Assembly: GCA_964605145.1 (NCBI GenBank)
Contig: CAZSBG010000005.1
Coordinates: forward strand, 1 to 64,000
Source of the DNA: CAZSBG01 sp964605145
GTDB lineage: Bacteria; Zhuqueibacterota; Zhuqueibacteria; Thermofontimicrobiales; Thermofontimicrobiaceae
DNA: 64,000 nt
Reading direction: 5' to 3'
How positions within the stretch are numbered: position 1 is the first letter of the stretch; the number at the start of each line of letters is the position of its first letter. The notes beneath the pieces were generated by a model. It searched no databases, was not told the origin of the DNA, and worked only from the letters and a program-made list of their open reading frames with translations. Positions 37,068 to 45,367 of the stretch are shown in pieces. The position numbers and the translations under genes were made by a program.

Positions 37068-37928
37068 ATGAAATTAAAAGTCTTGATTTTTATCCTCGGA
37101 ATATTATTAATTCTGAATTGCAGCGAAGATGAAGTCATTTCACCAAATTCAGGCTCAGTGAAAATTGAAATGGGATCGAGCTCATTACTGAAGAGCTTCA
37201 GCGCGCAGGCAAATGAAAATTCAGTGTTCCCAGAAAACAGCAAAGTGCGAATTGTACCCAAAACCGTGAGCGGCTACATGGAGCAACAAATGGCTTTCGT
37301 GGGAGAAGGGAATTATAATACTTTTTGGTACATCGGGGGGAACCGGCAAGCGTGTGAATTAGCGCAGGAACTGATTCATTTTGATTTTTCCTCGATGAAC
37401 ACGTTTATCGAAGAATCGGCAGACACATTGCGCGATGAGGCGAAACTGGGAATTTTTGACACAATAAAAATGCAGTTCGTTTATCTGGATTTTGTTTTTG
37501 ATTTTCAAAGTACAGAATATTCCATGCGGGTGTATTTGAATCAATATGATGGATTTGAGGCCGGCGATATTTTAATCGATGGATCTAAAGTCTCGAACAG
37601 CATTGCTTTGAAAATTCTATGGGAGTGGTATCAATCAAATACTCCTTCGGGCTGCGATAAACATATTGTCGACTACACGTTAGACGCTAATCAACCATTC
37701 AAAATGGATAAAAGGGATGCGGACGTGCTCGTTACCGTGGATCTGGATTTTACACAGGTGTTGACATTTTCCCAATATCCTGTGATTGATTATGAAGGCC
37801 ACGTGGATACATCGGCTCCATCGTTGTTCGATATTGAGAATATCAGCAATTTGACCATTTATGATATTTTGCCGGGACTGCAGTATCCGTTTATAAAATT
37901 TGATGCGCATGTTACGTTTTTGGACTAA
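37068..37928 (+). CDS. Uncharacterised lipoprotein
   Basis: The 286-residue protein begins with a lipoprotein signal, 'MKLKVLIFILGILLILNCSE'. The -1 residue is Asn rather than the usual Gly/Ala/Ser. The mature part is beta-rich and acidic with no domain I recognise ('MQFVYLDFVFDFQSTEY', 'VLVTVDLDFTQVLTF'). It would sit in the inner or outer membrane facing the periplasm. Spacing to both neighbours (propeller protein and esterase-like lipoprotein) is over 200 bases, so it is probably transcribed alone. Confidence 0.65.
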   Translation: MKLKVLIFILGILLILNCSEDEVISPNSGSVKIEMGSSSLLKSFSAQANENSVFPENSKVRIVPKTVSGYMEQQMAFVGEGNYNTFWYIGGNRQACELAQELIHFDFSSMNTFIEESADTLRDEAKLGIFDTIKMQFVYLDFVFDFQSTEYSMRVYLNQYDGFEAGDILIDGSKVSNSIALKILWEWYQSNTPSGCDKHIVDYTLDANQPFKMDKRDADVLVTVDLDFTQVLTFSQYPVIDYEGHVDTSAPSLFDIENISNLTIYDILPGLQYPFIKFDAHVTFLD

Positions 37929-38158
37929 CAACCATAATACAATTTGAAATTTCAGCGTCACCAATACAGGGGGCGCAAATTTGCATCCCCTGCGAATAAA
38001 TGCACTTCAATTTTTTAAACCCAATCCACTTCCAAATTCACCTCAAAGATTAGACAATTCCCGCTTTTCTTATTGATATTTTCTAAATATTTTTTTACAT
38101 TCCTTTTGATACTTTCAAAATTATTCCCACTTTATAATTCAACAACCATACAAATCTC

Positions 38159-40312
38159 ATGACGAACAAAAAATCTATCGTCCTTTCTCTGTTATTTCTT
38201 CTTTATGTCGCAAATTGTTCTGAACAACCACACTGGCGTTACACGCAGGAATCTTTCGATATGGGTCCCATAAGGCCATCGGTTGATCTCCGGACCATGG
38301 TTCGCGAAAAACTGGTGCAGCGAAGCCTGGCATTACTGGAGCAGGGCGCAGAAGACCGTATCAATGCTTTTCGAACCGGGAACTGGCAGTCCTGGCGGGA
38401 TTCGGTTCGGGCGAGCGTGCTGGAGCAATTGGGCGATTTGCCTTTTGGCGATCGCGGCGCGCCGCTGAACATTCGAAATGTCTCAGGTTTTGAACTGCCC
38501 CATTGCCGGGTGGAAAATGTGTTATTCGAGTCATTCAAAGGATGGGATGTCAACGCGTCCGTTTTTTTACCGAATAAAGAAAAATTTCCACCGCCCTGGA
38601 AAGCCATTGTGGTGCCGGTGGGTCACAGTTCCAAAACGCGAAATAATTATCAAATACCGGCCCAGGTATTTGCTTCATTGGGGTACGTCGCTGTCATTTT
38701 CGATCCGCCGGGCATGGCCGGCGAAAAGCAAGGCGGAAACGACCATTTCACCGATGGCGTGCGAGGATACCTTACCGGGCATTCCTCCAACCGGTATTTC
38801 ATTATGGATGCCCTGCGCTGCATCGATTATTTAGCCACGCGCCCGGATATTGACATGAGCAACGGCGTCGGTATGACCGGTGTGAGCGGTGGCGGCACGA
38901 CGACCATGTTCGCGGCGCTGATCGATGATCGAATTTGCGCCTCAGGGCCGGCTTGTTGCGCGCTGCCTGCCGCATATCATCCTGTGCTGGATGTTTACGC
39001 GCCCTGCGCGGAAACAATGATCCCGAACCGCTACGCCGATGGACTGGACAATGTCGATCTGCTCTGCGCAGCGTTTCCCACGCCGCTGCTTTTTATGTTC
39101 GGCGAAAAAGACGAAGTGTTCAAAGCTGAATGGAGCTATCAAATCGCGGACGATATTCAGCAGGCTTACGAACAAAGCGGCAATGACGACCGCTATCAAT
39201 TTTATGCCGATCCCGGGGGACACGCATACACCGCTGAAATGGCCCTGCATTTCACCCGGTGGATGGATCAATGGATCGCAAAAAATCCTTCCCGGGAATT
39301 GCCGGAACTCACGGCTTCTGATTTTGAACTCATCGAGCCGGAGCGCCTGTTCTGCTATCCCAATCTCGATGGAAATATGTTCACGCTGAATCGCGAGATC
39401 GCACTCAAACTGGAAAGAGAGCGAACCACACCGAATGTGAAATCGGTTATTAAAAAAGTCGCGCACATCAACGAACCGATAGCTGCACCCGAATCGGAAA
39501 CAGGCCCGCTCACACAAATCTGGGTGCACTATCTTCAGGAAATTCTGCTCAGGCCTGAGCCGGGCATCGAACTGCCGGCCACGTTCATGTTCCCCATGGA
39601 TACCACGACAAAATCCGGCGCCATTTTATTTTTCGATGACCGCGACCGCTGGACCGAGCTTCGAACGCAAAACTATTTGGCCGAAGCCTGCGATTTCCTG
39701 AAACGCGGGCAGGTTGTTTCATCGGTATTCACTGTAGATTTGCGCGGCTGGGGTGATACCGAATCCGCAGACATGCCCTATGACGTGGCCTCCTGGGCGC
39801 ACAAGGAACGCTGGGCCTCTTTCGTTTCAGCAGCGATGGGTGATCACATTCTGGCCCAGCGCATCCGCGACGGTCTCTCGGCGCTGGCGTATCTCAGAAC
39901 TCGCCCGGAAATCGATGCTTCCAGAATTGTCGTTGCAGGACACGGATTGGGCGCGGTCGTTGCCCAGCACGTTGCTGCCTTCGACGGAAACGTTGCCGGC
40001 CTGGCGTGCGATGAACCGTTTCCGGCGTTTCAGATTCTGGCAACCTCGGAAAACTTCACCTGGTCAGTCGAGGCGTTTTTGCCGCAGGTGCTCAAATATT
40101 ACGATCTGCCGGATTTACTCGGTTCACTCAAAATTCCTGTTTTAATTTTTAATCCATTGGATGCGAATCAAAAGTTGCTTTCAATTGACGACGCGGAAAA
40201 AATGTACCAGTCAGCTTCGAATAAAAATCCGAACATTAAAATAATCAGGGATGAAGAAAATTCAAAGAAACTCATCGATTTTTTGAAGAAAATAATGTTT
40301 CCTGAAAAATAA
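38159..40312 (+). CDS. Tandem alpha/beta-hydrolase lipoprotein, acetylxylan-esterase-like
   Basis: A lipoprotein signal ('SLLFLLYVANCSEQ') leads into a first alpha/beta-hydrolase domain (about 60-400) of the acetylxylan esterase/peptidase S15-like type. It has 'IFDPPGMAGEKQGGN', the nucleophile elbow 'GVSGGG' (S243) and a late catalytic His in 'DPGGHAYT'. A second hydrolase-like domain (about 440-710) keeps the fold pattern ('GHGLGAVVAQHVAAF', 'IPVLIFNPLD'), but its elbow reads G-H-G-L-G, with Gly596 where Ser should be, so it is probably inactive. It likely deacylates polysaccharides or similar esters at the cell surface, consistent with the sugar-oriented neighbourhood. Confidence 0.78.
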   Translation: MTNKKSIVLSLLFLLYVANCSEQPHWRYTQESFDMGPIRPSVDLRTMVREKLVQRSLALLEQGAEDRINAFRTGNWQSWRDSVRASVLEQLGDLPFGDRGAPLNIRNVSGFELPHCRVENVLFESFKGWDVNASVFLPNKEKFPPPWKAIVVPVGHSSKTRNNYQIPAQVFASLGYVAVIFDPPGMAGEKQGGNDHFTDGVRGYLTGHSSNRYFIMDALRCIDYLATRPDIDMSNGVGMTGVSGGGTTTMFAALIDDRICASGPACCALPAAYHPVLDVYAPCAETMIPNRYADGLDNVDLLCAAFPTPLLFMFGEKDEVFKAEWSYQIADDIQQAYEQSGNDDRYQFYADPGGHAYTAEMALHFTRWMDQWIAKNPSRELPELTASDFELIEPERLFCYPNLDGNMFTLNREIALKLERERTTPNVKSVIKKVAHINEPIAAPESETGPLTQIWVHYLQEILLRPEPGIELPATFMFPMDTTTKSGAILFFDDRDRWTELRTQNYLAEACDFLKRGQVVSSVFTVDLRGWGDTESADMPYDVASWAHKERWASFVSAAMGDHILAQRIRDGLSALAYLRTRPEIDASRIVVAGHGLGAVVAQHVAAFDGNVAGLACDEPFPAFQILATSENFTWSVEAFLPQVLKYYDLPDLLGSLKIPVLIFNPLDANQKLLSIDDAEKMYQSASNKNPNIKIIRDEENSKKLIDFLKKIMFPEK

Positions 40313-40671
40313 TTCAGCGAAGAACTCAGGGAAAGAAATTGGTGCAATCGGGTAATTCTCTCATTTGCAGCAGGCTGGAAATCCGGTGAGTCTGGGGGGT
40401 GAACCAACATCTTCAAAGTATCAGCCTTCGACTCCGCTCAGGCTGACATATTTGTTTCCAGATCAACCGGGTTCAGAAAATCGAATATGCATTGGATTTT
40501 GGATATTCGTCATTGCATATCAGATATTCAATTCGGAAGTTGTATCGAGTATCTAAAATCGACTATCCAACATCGAATATCAAATTTCAAATATCTAATA
40601 TCCAAAATCGAACATCTCTTACACATAAAAACTGTAGCCGGGTAACATAAATATTACAACCAATCAAAAAC
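40313..40671. other. 359-base spacer with an inverted repeat
   Basis: Contains the AT-rich inverted repeat at 40495-40609 and a short 'ccttcgactccgctcaggctgac' type tract near 40427-40446. No gene is seen. Confidence 0.5.
40495..40609. repeat. Intergenic AT-rich inverted repeat
   Basis: GATTTTGGATATT (40495-40507) is exactly complementary to AATATCCAAAATC (40597-40609). The interval is filled with variants of 'gatatt', 'gaatatc' and 'atatct', so the unit looks like a degenerate fold-back repeat of about 115 bases. Confidence 0.6.
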
Positions 40672-41736
40672 ATGACATCACGAGACCGAGTCAAAAGAGC
40701 GATTTATTTGAGAAGTCCGGATCGCATTCCGCACCACTTACCGGATGGCAAAAAAAACGACATCCTCTGGGCGGCTCCGTGGACTGTGGGAGTCGGCCTG
40801 GGGCCGAAAGATTTGCAGCCATGGACGAATTTCGGCGATATCGACAGACGCATCGATGCGTGGGGAGTCACCTGGGAGCGCAGCGCCAACCGCAGCGGCG
40901 ACATGGGGCTGGCTAGAGAATACGCGATCAAGGATATTCGCCGCCACGGGCAGTACCAATTTCCGGATCGGAATAATCCCGCGTATTACGTCAATCACGA
41001 AAAAGCGATTGCGGAAAATAACCATGCGTCCGATCCAAAATACGTGCTGGGCGTGATGGGCTTCAGTTCGCTCAACGAGGGAATTCATAATATCATGGGA
41101 CTGGAAAATATGTTCCTCAACTATTACGAATTCCCGGATGAACTGAAAGCGCTCATCGCCCGATTTGCTGAAAAACAGCGCGAGTCCATTCGTTTATTGG
41201 CCGATCTCGGTTGCGACGGCGTGATGGGTTACGATGACTGGGGACTGCAAAACCGATTGATGATCAGCGCGTCCCTGGTCGAGGAGTTCTTTCTGCCCCA
41301 TTATCGCGAAAACTGGTCGCTGGCCCACGAGCTTGGTTTGGATGTGTGGCTTCACTCCTGCGGCCACATCATCGATCTGCTGCCGGCATTTATCGACGCC
41401 GGGCTGAATGTGATTCAAATGGATCAGCAGGAAAATATGGGGCTGGAAAATTTGGCCGAAAAAGTCGGCGGCAAACTGGCGTTCTGGTGCCCGGTGGATA
41501 TTCAAAATACGTTAGCGCGCGGCTCAGTTGAGGACATCGAAAATTATGTTAAAAAAATGGTGGAGACAATCGGCAGTTTCAACGGTGGGCTCATCAGCAT
41601 GGCCTACACCACGCCGGAAGCCATCAATCTCGATCCGAAAAATGTAGCAGCCATGTGCGCGGCGTTTCGGAGGTATGGAATTTACGATAGCGCCCAAATC
41701 GGCATAGAACGCGGAAGACGCGGATTGCACGGATAA
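40672..41736 (+). CDS. Uroporphyrinogen decarboxylase family methyltransferase-like protein
   Basis: This 354-residue TIM-barrel protein belongs to the URO-D/MtaA superfamily ('MTSRDRVKRAIYLRSPDRIP' start, 'GYDDWGLQNRLMISASLVEE', 'LAFWCPVDIQNTL'). The 'HSCGH' motif (residues 228-232) is the zinc/corrinoid methyltransferase hallmark rather than a haem enzyme feature, so a role in cobalamin-dependent methyl transfer or demethylation is more likely than haem synthesis. No corrinoid protein is adjacent. The final residues ('GIERGRRGLHG') are encoded by a dispersed repeat, so the natural C-terminus has probably been replaced. Confidence 0.82.
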   Translation: MTSRDRVKRAIYLRSPDRIPHHLPDGKKNDILWAAPWTVGVGLGPKDLQPWTNFGDIDRRIDAWGVTWERSANRSGDMGLAREYAIKDIRRHGQYQFPDRNNPAYYVNHEKAIAENNHASDPKYVLGVMGFSSLNEGIHNIMGLENMFLNYYEFPDELKALIARFAEKQRESIRLLADLGCDGVMGYDDWGLQNRLMISASLVEEFFLPHYRENWSLAHELGLDVWLHSCGHIIDLLPAFIDAGLNVIQMDQQENMGLENLAEKVGGKLAFWCPVDIQNTLARGSVEDIENYVKKMVETIGSFNGGLISMAYTTPEAINLDPKNVAAMCAAFRRYGIYDSAQIGIERGRRGLHG

Positions 41737-41749
41737 CCACGGATTTTAA
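41708..41749. repeat. GGAT-type 10-base periodic repeat
   Basis: Units of 'gcggaagac', 'gcggattgcac', 'ggataaccac' and 'ggatttt' follow each other with about 10-base spacing. They overlap the 3' end of the URO-D family gene. The motif style resembles dispersed 'cgcggat...cacggat' repeats of such genomes. Confidence 0.5.
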
Positions 41750-41945
41750 CCTGAATTATTCACAGATTTCAACCAAAACACATATAATTAATTGTTATTA
41801 ATGATATTAACGAGATGTGTGAAATTTAACAGAGTTTGATATAACGAATTCTGAATTAAGCACCATTCAGGCTATCTGGATTCCTTGATGAATTACAATG
41901 AATAATCCAGGTTAAAAGACTTTTTAATCAAAATCGGAGATTAAG

Positions 41946-44171
41946 GTGAAAAAAATTATTTTTTGTATCATTTTTCTGTTGGCGGTTATCTCCCAAATTA
42001 TTGCCAAAGATTATTACGTTGCCACAACCGGCAGCGATAAAAATCCTGGCACAAAAGAAAGACCGTTCGCCTCGCTGGAAAAGGCGCGAGATGCGGTTCG
42101 GAAATTGAAAGGGAAGAAAGGAATTCCCGAAGAGGGAGTCACCATCTGGATTCGCGGCGGAAAATATTTTCTTCACAAAACATTCGAGTTGCATAAAAAT
42201 GATGCCGGTACTGAAAAGTCACAAATTGTTTATCGTGCTTTTCCCGGCGAGCAGGTTTCCATTTCCGGTGGGAAATCCCTCTCGCCTTCACTTTTCAAAC
42301 CAGTCACGGATGAAAAAGTCCTCAAAAGATTACCCGAGAACGCTCCTCAACACATCCTTCAGGCCGACCTGAAATCCTTTGGCATTCCCGATTATGGCGA
42401 ACACAAACAATACGGCCACGCGCTGCCGGTGGTGCCGGCGCCCATGGAATTATTTTTCAACAATGATGTTATGCAATTGGCGAAATATCCCAATAGTGGA
42501 TTCATTCCCATGGGCAAAGTCATCGACACCGGCTCAGTGCCGCGCGTCCGCGACTACGAAAATATCCGCGGCGGCACGTTCGAATATTCGGATGAACGCC
42601 ATTCGCGCTGGGTAAATTGCCAGGATGTCTGGCTCCAGGGCACATTCAAATGGGGCTATGCCGATGACAAAATCAAGATAAAATCTATCGATACAAGGCA
42701 AAAGATCATTACGTTAAGCACGCCACACATGTATGGTTTGGGATATGGCGAACCGCACAACCAGTACATTGCCCTGAATATTCTCGAAGAGCTGGACTCC
42801 CCGGGCGAATGGTACATCGATAGAAAAAGCGGCTTTCTCTATTTCTGGCCGCCATCAGAAATTAAGGGAGCTGAAATTGCCGTATCCATGATGGAAGCGC
42901 CGCTGGTCGCGATGGAAGGCACTGCTTACGTCACCCTCCGCGATCTTATTTTCGAGGAAACGCGCGGCATGGGAATTTATATCGAACGAGGGCAAAACAA
43001 CCTGATCGCCGGCTGCACGTTGCGCAACATCGGCACGTCGGCGATTTTTATGGGACAGGGCGCACGACAGACGTTTCCCCACATCACCCACGATGATTAC
43101 GAGGGCGTAGCGGTGTCGCGGGACATCGGCAATCTCCAGGGGCATATTTATAAATACACGACCTGGGATCGCAAAGCCGGGAAAAATCATGGCGTGCTGA
43201 GCTGCGATGTGTACAATACCGGCTGCGGCGGGATTTATTTGAGCGGCGGCAGCAAAAAGGAGTTGATTCCCGGCAACTGTTTCGTCGAAAATTGCCGTAT
43301 TCACGATTACAACCGGCGCAACAAGTTCCTCTGGGCCGGCATCAACATCGATGGCTGCGGGAATCGCATCTCCAATAACGAAATTTACAACTCCGATTTT
43401 CAGGCAATTTACGTGCACGGTAACGAGCACATTTTCGAATTCAACCACATTCACCACATCGCGCTGAATTCCAACGACACGTCACCGTGGTACGTCGGCC
43501 GCGATCCCAGCGACCGCGGGCATATCCTTCGATACAATTTCTTCCACCACTGCGGCAACCCGGCGCACAAGTGGACCATGGGCGTGTATTTCGATGACGC
43601 CAGTTGCGACGCGCTGGTGTTCGGTAATGTATTTTATAAGGTTGCTTCTTACGGCACTATTTACAGCAACGCCGGCTCGGATTTGACAATCAGGAACAAT
43701 ATCTTTGTTGCCGGTTACGGCAGCGTGCTTCATCTAAAATCCATGTGGTTCGATTGGGCTGTTGGTCTACGAGATTATTATTTTGGCGAGGATGGTGTCT
43801 ATCGCCGGCGACTGACCGAGCTGCTGGATATCAAAAAACCGCCGTATAGCGAAAAATATCCGAACCTGGTTACATGGCTCGATTTGACCGACGATGGAGA
43901 AACCTACGTGGGAATGCGGCCGCAGCGGAATGTATTCGAAAAGAATGTTATTTATCAGTACCATAAAACATACGTCCTCACAGGTGAATACGCTCAATTC
44001 GATTTCAAAGACAATTTCATCGCTGTCGAAGACCCGGGATTTATAAATATTGAATCGTTGAATTTACAATTAAAAGATGATTCCGTCGTTTATCAAGAAA
44101 TTCCCGGCTTCGAAAAAATTCCATTCGAAAAAATAGGGTTGTACCGGGATGACTTCCGTGAAATAGAATAA
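41946..44171 (+). CDS. Secreted right-handed parallel beta-helix protein
   Basis: A signal peptide ('FCIIFLLAVISQIIA') is followed by the typical start of DUF1565/pectate-lyase-like beta-helix proteins, 'YYVATTGSDKNPGTKERPF', then 'RDAVRKLKG' and 'WIRGGKYFL'. Repeated coils with Asn ladders follow ('GNRISNNEIYNSDFQAIYV', 'HGNEHIFEFNHIHHIALNSN', 'DLTIRNNIFVAGYGS'). Length 741 fits glycoside hydrolase or lyase families with this fold. A catalytic family cannot be fixed by eye. It probably acts on polysaccharides outside the cell, in keeping with the esterase-like and sugar-uptake genes nearby. Confidence 0.83.
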   Translation: MKKIIFCIIFLLAVISQIIAKDYYVATTGSDKNPGTKERPFASLEKARDAVRKLKGKKGIPEEGVTIWIRGGKYFLHKTFELHKNDAGTEKSQIVYRAFPGEQVSISGGKSLSPSLFKPVTDEKVLKRLPENAPQHILQADLKSFGIPDYGEHKQYGHALPVVPAPMELFFNNDVMQLAKYPNSGFIPMGKVIDTGSVPRVRDYENIRGGTFEYSDERHSRWVNCQDVWLQGTFKWGYADDKIKIKSIDTRQKIITLSTPHMYGLGYGEPHNQYIALNILEELDSPGEWYIDRKSGFLYFWPPSEIKGAEIAVSMMEAPLVAMEGTAYVTLRDLIFEETRGMGIYIERGQNNLIAGCTLRNIGTSAIFMGQGARQTFPHITHDDYEGVAVSRDIGNLQGHIYKYTTWDRKAGKNHGVLSCDVYNTGCGGIYLSGGSKKELIPGNCFVENCRIHDYNRRNKFLWAGINIDGCGNRISNNEIYNSDFQAIYVHGNEHIFEFNHIHHIALNSNDTSPWYVGRDPSDRGHILRYNFFHHCGNPAHKWTMGVYFDDASCDALVFGNVFYKVASYGTIYSNAGSDLTIRNNIFVAGYGSVLHLKSMWFDWAVGLRDYYFGEDGVYRRRLTELLDIKKPPYSEKYPNLVTWLDLTDDGETYVGMRPQRNVFEKNVIYQYHKTYVLTGEYAQFDFKDNFIAVEDPGFINIESLNLQLKDDSVVYQEIPGFEKIPFEKIGLYRDDFREIE

Positions 44172-44240
44172 TCGATGCTTATTTAAATTTGAAATGTAAT
44201 TACTCAGGTATTAGTCTTGGAAACCGTTGAAGCGACTTAA

Positions 44241-44633
44241 TACTTTATTAGCGCATCGCGTCTGAACGTTGATGATGCAGGTCTTGGATTTCAAGGTGGC
44301 ATTGGAGTTGATGTAAAAATTTTATCACGGTTGAACCTGTTCTTCGAATGCAAGTATCGATCCGTGAGTTTGTCGGACTGGGAAGGTTCATGCAATTATG
44401 AGAGATGTTCTTTCGATCAATTGCAATTCCAGTATAAAGAGAAGGGCAATCTTTGGGTACTTGAAGCGAAAGAAAACGTCGAAGTTCCTCCGCATCCCGT
44501 GAACTCGTATTTTTCGCCATTGTTGACGGTTTCTGATGGGAATCCAGATGATGAATATTATAAATCCCGCAAAGCTGAGATCGATCTTTCCGGATTTTCG
44601 TTTGGCGCCGGGGTGAAGATCAGTATATTCTAA
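44241..44633 (+). pseudogene. Outer-membrane beta-barrel protein, C-terminal fragment
   Basis: The frame is open from 44241 (after a TAA at 44238) to a stop at 44633, with no ATG or ribosome site in a suitable place. It reads like the last strands of an outer-membrane barrel: 'GFQGGIGVDVKI', 'LNLFFECKYRSVSL', and the terminal strand 'GFSFGAGVKISIF' ending in Phe, as barrel proteins do. The N-terminal part is absent, so this is a decayed gene. Confidence 0.5.
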
Positions 44634-44661
44634 TTCTCAAACTCGATAAATCCGGAGGGAT

Positions 44662-44748
44662 ATGAAAAAGATTTTATTGCACCAGCATTTCGATCATACG
44701 AAGCCATTGGCACGTAACAATTCACATCGATCAATAAACATTGTATAA
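44662..44748 (+). CDS. Possible 28-residue leader peptide or remnant
   Basis: An ATG with a strong ribosome site ('ggaggga') opens a 28-codon frame rich in His ('MKKILLHQHFDHTK'). It ends in TAA 44746-44748, which overlaps the 'aaggag' site of the transporter gene. That could couple their translation. It may equally be the start of a deleted gene. Confidence 0.3.
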   Translation: MKKILLHQHFDHTKPLARNNSHRSINIV

Positions 44749-44761
44749 GGAGCATCTTCAT

Positions 44762-45184
44762 TTGAAACCACAATTTTTCGCACTGTTAACTGCAATTTTC
44801 TGGGGAGTCGGCGGCTATTTCGAGAAAAAGGGACTCCACATGGGCAATCTTTCGCCTCAATTCGGCATTACGCTTCGTACACTGGTGGCGCTGTTCATTT
44901 TGGGCGCAGTTAGTTATCCCCACTGGAAATCTATCACCCAGGCCGGGCCGCGGGCGCTGCTTTACATGATCGTTGGCGGGGGTATCGTGGCCGGGGCAGG
45001 CGGCATGCTGTGCTTTTATATCGCCATCAAAGGCGCGCCGCTGAGCCGCGTCATGCCCATTGCTTTTACATCACCTCTGTTTGGCGCGCTCATGGGTTTC
45101 ATTTTGGGCGGTGAACCTGTCACACTGAAAGCTATTCTGGGCATGCTGATGACTGTTGGAGGGATTATTTTACTGACGCTCTGA
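44762..45184 (+). CDS. EamA/DMT-type small membrane transporter-like protein
   Basis: About 140 residues with four hydrophobic helices ('FFALLTAIFWGVGGYFEKKG', 'MLCFYIAIKGAPLSRVMPI', 'LGMLMTVGGIILLTL') match one EamA repeat. Most family members have two repeats, so the protein must dimerise, as small multidrug-resistance-like members do. I place the start at TTG 44762, seven bases after 'aaggag', instead of the upstream TTG at 44741. The substrate is unknown. Confidence 0.75.
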   Translation: MKPQFFALLTAIFWGVGGYFEKKGLHMGNLSPQFGITLRTLVALFILGAVSYPHWKSITQAGPRALLYMIVGGGIVAGAGGMLCFYIAIKGAPLSRVMPIAFTSPLFGALMGFILGGEPVTLKAILGMLMTVGGIILLTL

Positions 45185-45367
45185 TTCAACAAAAAATCAA
45201 ATCTCAAATTCTAATCACCAAAACTAATTACGCCGCTGTTCTACCGATATATCGCTTTTTGAATTAGTTTTTTGAAATTTGAATTTATTTGTTTTTTAGT
45301 ATTTGAGTTTTGGAATTTTAAAACAAAATTTATCATCAGGGGAACCTGATCCAAAGGAACATCATCT

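Larger units (their letters stand above)
44172..44761. other. 590-base region with gene remnants
   Basis: Contains the beta-barrel fragment at 44241-44633 and a 28-codon frame at 44662-44748. Otherwise no intact gene. Confidence 0.5.
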
